This document shows positions 61,407 through 64,000 of a stretch of 64,000 nt of DNA, in pieces (the first letter of the stretch is position 1; each line of letters begins with the position of its first letter). The stretch comes from Parablautia sp. Marseille-Q6255 (lineage in GTDB: Bacteria > Bacillota > Clostridia > Lachnospirales > Lachnospiraceae), in NCBI RefSeq assembly GCF_951230155.1, contig NZ_CATNVD010000012.1:1-64000 (forward strand). The letters run 5' to 3'. The translations under genes were made by a program, and so were the position numbers. The notes under the pieces are model-generated. The model was given only the letters and a program-made list of their open reading frames with translations. It made no database searches and was not told the origin of the DNA.

Positions 61407-62349
61407 CACTTTGCCCTGCCTTTTCAAAATAACGTCTGTAAATCTCATCCAGATCGCCTCCGCGCTGGTGAAGATGGAGGATCGAATATCCGTTTTCTCC
61501 AAGGAACTTTGTCAGCGCGCTACGGATATCGAGTGCAGAGGAGATCATAAAGCAGTCTCCCTCCTTGGTAATCTTCTGTACTCCCGGCTGCTGATACAGC
61601 ATACCCAGTATTTTGTCATCACACGGCAAAACCTCCAGCTCAAGCAGATAGCCTCCGTCCTTTCGGATCTGTTCCTCCAGCTCTTTTAATGTGCCGCTCG
61701 CGATCAGGCTTCCTTCTACAAAAATCCCGACACGATCACATACCTGCTGGATCTGCTGCAGCTGATGCGATGAGATCAGAAGCGTTCTGCCATCCTCATC
61801 TGAAAGCTGTCGGATCAGCTCCAGAAGCTCTCTCATTCCTTCCGGGTCAATACCAAGCGTCGGCTCATCCATCACGATGATCTGCGGATCCTTCATCAGA
61901 ACGTCCGCGATCCCCAGCCTCTGACGCATACCCTTGGAATACGTCCCTGCTTTCTGGTCTGCCGCCTTCGTCATCCCGACACGCGCCAGAAGCGTATCGA
62001 TCCGCTCCTCGATCACATCCTTTGGCAGCCCGTTCAGCTGTCCGGTAAAGCGCAGATTCTGTCTTCCCGTCATGTCTGCATAAAATCCCGTATTATCCGG
62101 CAGATAACCCACCATTGATTTTACTGCGAGCGGATCTCTTGCACAGTTTTTCCCGCAGATCTGCGCAGTCCCCGACGTCGGCTCAGTAAGCCCCAAAAGC
62201 ATCAGGATCGTCGTCGTCTTACCGGCGCCGTTTGGTCCCAGCAGCCCGAACACCTCGCCCTTCCTGATGGAAAGGCTCAGGTCATTCACCGCAGTCTTGC
62301 TTCCATACTGCTTTGTGAGATGAGAAATCTCAATTACATGCTCTGCCAT
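61339..62349 (-). CDS. ABC transporter ATPase
   Basis: A 336-residue ATPase with Walker A GPNGAGKT, signature YSKGMRQRLGIADVL and Walker B IIVMDEPTLGIDPEG; the extra C-terminal domain (about residues 215-310, ending GGDLDEIYRRYFEKAG) is common in ABC-2 exporters. It lies between the NEW3 protein gene (2 bp upstream) and the permease. Confidence 0.95.
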   Translation of the reverse strand: MAEHVIEISHLTKQYGSKTAVNDLSLSIRKGEVFGLLGPNGAGKTTTILMLLGLTEPTSGTAQICGKNCARDPLAVKSMVGYLPDNTGFYADMTGRQNLRFTGQLNGLPKDVIEERIDTLLARVGMTKAADQKAGTYSKGMRQRLGIADVLMKDPQIIVMDEPTLGIDPEGMRELLELIRQLSDEDGRTLLISSHQLQQIQQVCDRVGIFVEGSLIASGTLKELEEQIRKDGGYLLELEVLPCDDKILGMLYQQPGVQKITKEGDCFMISSALDIRSALTKFLGENGYSILHLHQRGGDLDEIYRRYFEKAGQSDERNKFETKKKHSWKGRKKQGD

Positions 62350-62351
62350 AC

Positions 62352-63563
62352 CTACCGTCTCCCATACTTTTTAAAGATCAGCGCAAGTCCGCCAGCCAGC
62401 ACAACGATGACTGCGACCGCTGCGAGCCCCCAGGTCGTCGAGGTCTTGACAGATACACGGAAATCTGCACTTGCCGATGTCTGCTCATTGCTGATGCTGA
62501 TATTGGTCACGTAGTCTCCTGTAACGGCATTTTTCCCCGGCTTTACATAAGCAGTTACCTCTTTTGTCGCTCCGGCCTCCAGTGTATCGATCGTAGATTC
62601 ACTAAACCGCACCTCCCAGTCTGTCGGCGCAGAAGAGGTCAGATTCAGATTGTTCAGGTCTACATTTCCCGTATTCGTGATGCTAAGCGTCACAGCAGAC
62701 TCTTTATTCTCATACGCGTCAAAGCTCAGTCGCTGATCCGGTGTGGAAAGCGTCATTGCATATGTACCTGTAATGCTCACAGTCAGCGTTGTTTTCAGCG
62801 TATCATCCGCAGATACGGCTGTAACAGGGATCTCGTAATCTCCCTTCTCTACGTTTTCCGGAGGTGTGATCGCCACGGTAAGCCCCTGGCTCGCTCCGGC
62901 ATCAACAGAAAGACTTGCCACTGCATTTGTCTCTCCCGACGGTGTAAATGTCGCCTGCCATCCCTCCGGAGTCTCGGCCGAGAGACTGTAGGACTGATTT
63001 GTACCACGGTTGTTGACAAGCGTGGTATCAAAGCTGAAGGAGGTGCCGGAAGCCCCCTGCTGCTCCGGATATTCTGAAGTAAAATTACTCTCTCCGGTCT
63101 GTTCTGCACTGACCGTCACCTCAAGCTGGAGCTTATCTGTCTTACCGGATCCGGCATCTGCCAGAAGCTCTACCTCATACACGCCATCCTCTGCCTCTGC
63201 CGGTACGCTCAGACTAAAGTCTGCTACCGAGCCTTCGCTCTCTTCATTCTTTTTCGCGCCGTCTACATGAACCTTCGTGATCTGGCTGCTGTCGCCCTTA
63301 AAATACCCGGTCCAATTTTCCGGAAGCGACTGTGCACTCAGCTGTACATCATATCCATCCCCGTCCAGACTCAGAAAGTCAAGCGGAAAGCTGACCGTCT
63401 CTCCTGCTCTCACTGTGATCCCCGGATAAGCTGTGCTCATGTCAACCCCCAGCCCGGTATCCTCTGCCGCATATACCGGAGCTGCCAGACACATGGACAT
63501 TGCCATCAGAGCTGCTGCTGCCCCTGCTCCTGTTTTTCTGTTCAAAATCCTAACGCGTCCCAT
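62352..63563 (-). CDS. Secreted NEW3-domain protein
   Basis: A 403-residue surface protein: signal peptide (residues 1-32, ending VYAAEDTG), three repeated beta-sandwich units of the NEW3 type (GENWTGYF, EGWQATFTPSG and TDWEVRFSES mark the same strand in each), and a C-terminal membrane helix (TTWGLAAVAVIVVLAGGLALIFKKYGRR). Such proteins next to ABC-2 transporters (COG1470 type) are thought to be extracellular partners. It precedes the ATPase by 2 bp, so the three form one operon. Confidence 0.88.
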   Translation of the reverse strand: MGRVRILNRKTGAGAAAALMAMSMCLAAPVYAAEDTGLGVDMSTAYPGITVRAGETVSFPLDFLSLDGDGYDVQLSAQSLPENWTGYFKGDSSQITKVHVDGAKKNEESEGSVADFSLSVPAEAEDGVYEVELLADAGSGKTDKLQLEVTVSAEQTGESNFTSEYPEQQGASGTSFSFDTTLVNNRGTNQSYSLSAETPEGWQATFTPSGETNAVASLSVDAGASQGLTVAITPPENVEKGDYEIPVTAVSADDTLKTTLTVSITGTYAMTLSTPDQRLSFDAYENKESAVTLSITNTGNVDLNNLNLTSSAPTDWEVRFSESTIDTLEAGATKEVTAYVKPGKNAVTGDYVTNISISNEQTSASADFRVSVKTSTTWGLAAVAVIVVLAGGLALIFKKYGRR

Positions 63564-63757
63564 AAATAAACGTGCCCCTTTCCCGAACAGCGCGGCAGGC
63601 AGGATGCCTGCGCATCCCCTGCCGTACGTTATTCTTTTATTAATATTGACTTTATTTATGGGAAATTTTATCAGTCATTTGTGTTTTGTTTTTGAAAGAA
63701 ATGTGTTTGATGTGTGGTGGAAATGTGAAGAATCTGTGTTTCCAGATTTCTGTTTTT

Positions 63758-64000
63758 TCATCTGTGATTTGCATGAACAGCATGCCGAAATGACGCTTCC
63801 CCAACAATCTGTAAAAGCATCGGAAGCAGCAGAAAAAACGCATATCCTGCATAAAAAACAAAAGATACTGCCGTAATGCGATTCATAATGATTTCCGGAT
63901 TATAATAAATATGTGTCTGGTCAAGCGCAGCTGCAGCCGCCATCAGAAGAATACCGGAAAATGCTGCGATCACAAATCCTCGATCGCGATTGTCAAAGCG
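63758..64000 (-). CDS. Membrane protein, 5' part beyond the window
   Basis: The frame is open to the right edge, so only the last 80 residues are seen. They include one or two hydrophobic segments (FVIAAFSGILLMAAAAAL and ITAVSFVFYAGYAFFLLLPMLLQIV). No family recognised. The 63564-63757 gap holds AT-rich sequence without a clear promoter. Confidence 0.55.
   Translation of the reverse strand, partial: RFDNRDRGFVIAAFSGILLMAAAAALDQTHIYYNPEIIMNRITAVSFVFYAGYAFFLLLPMLLQIVGEASFRHAVHANHR

Noticed and set aside
1-64000. CRISPR array or prophage
   Set aside because: No regularly spaced repeats and no phage structural or integrase genes were seen; the only mobile elements are the three IS copies.

Overview
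The window looks like chromosomal DNA of a low- to mid-GC, spore-forming clostridial Firmicute, most likely Lachnospiraceae. The grounds are a formate-tetrahydrofolate ligase/formate channel pair, a Spo0A-type DNA-binding domain, an FMN riboswitch on an ECF-type riboflavin transporter, an ACT-homoserine dehydrogenase-ApgM operon, the L10 leader and the style of the ribosomal operons. The species cannot be fixed from sequence alone. Almost every host gene is on the minus strand. The exceptions are a regulator at 10.1 kb, two membrane-protein genes at 13.4-14.6 kb, a small anchored protein at 25.2 kb, a tRNA-Leu at 55.3 kb and three identical insertion-sequence transposases.

Layout. 1-110: promoter and leader that probably feed an rRNA operon just outside the left edge. 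176-475: two tRNA-Ser genes and their promoter. 512-2170: IS copy A. 2.2-8.1 kb: ispD, tsaD, rnz, rimI, tsaB, tsaE and small genes (isoprenoids, t6A tRNA modification, tRNA 3' processing). 8.2-9.3 kb: ribU under an FMN riboswitch. 9.35-10.9 kb: a free-standing Spo0A output domain facing an XRE regulator, with shared palindromic operators. 10.9-25.6 kb: tex, two membrane proteins, threonine-branch genes, prfB (programmed frameshift), secA, hpf, a eukaryotic-type HisA and DegV. 25.8-28.8 kb: focA and fhs behind a tandem ZTP + THF riboswitch leader. 28.8-38.6 kb: accessory genes (GH38-like enzyme, YdcF, SEC-C protein, leucine-rich-repeat protein, BlaI/BlaR1 pair, two tandem Rpn-type nucleases). 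39-46.5 kb: rplL, rplJ, rplA, rplK, nusG, secE, rpmG, with a heterodimeric ABC exporter wedged between rplA and rplJ. 46.7-53 kb: phosphoesterases, rdgB, a papain-like lipoprotein, an RNA methyltransferase, rhodanese, a candidate sRNA and an LCP protein. 53.3-58.2 kb: two divergent tRNA-Leu genes split by IS copy B, glycerate kinase, and infC-rpmI-rplT. 58.25-59.9 kb: IS copy C. 59.9-64 kb: a DUF1540 protein and an ABC-2/NEW3 export cluster running off the right edge.

The most striking signal is the IS element. All three copies are 1659 bp, encode the same IS30-like DDE transposase, and are each flanked by a perfect 13-bp target duplication. All three lie in the same orientation with the left end 35 or 36 bp upstream of a TTGACA -35 box of a strong sigma-A promoter for translation machinery (tRNA-Ser, tRNA-Leu, infC operon). 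This suggests a transposase that targets the region just upstream of the A-rich UP element of strong promoters. Other leads are the tandem ZTP/THF riboswitch leader, an orphan C-rich small RNA, a prfB frameshift site that uses UAA, and an operator that exactly fills the -35/-10 spacer of the XRE regulator promoter.
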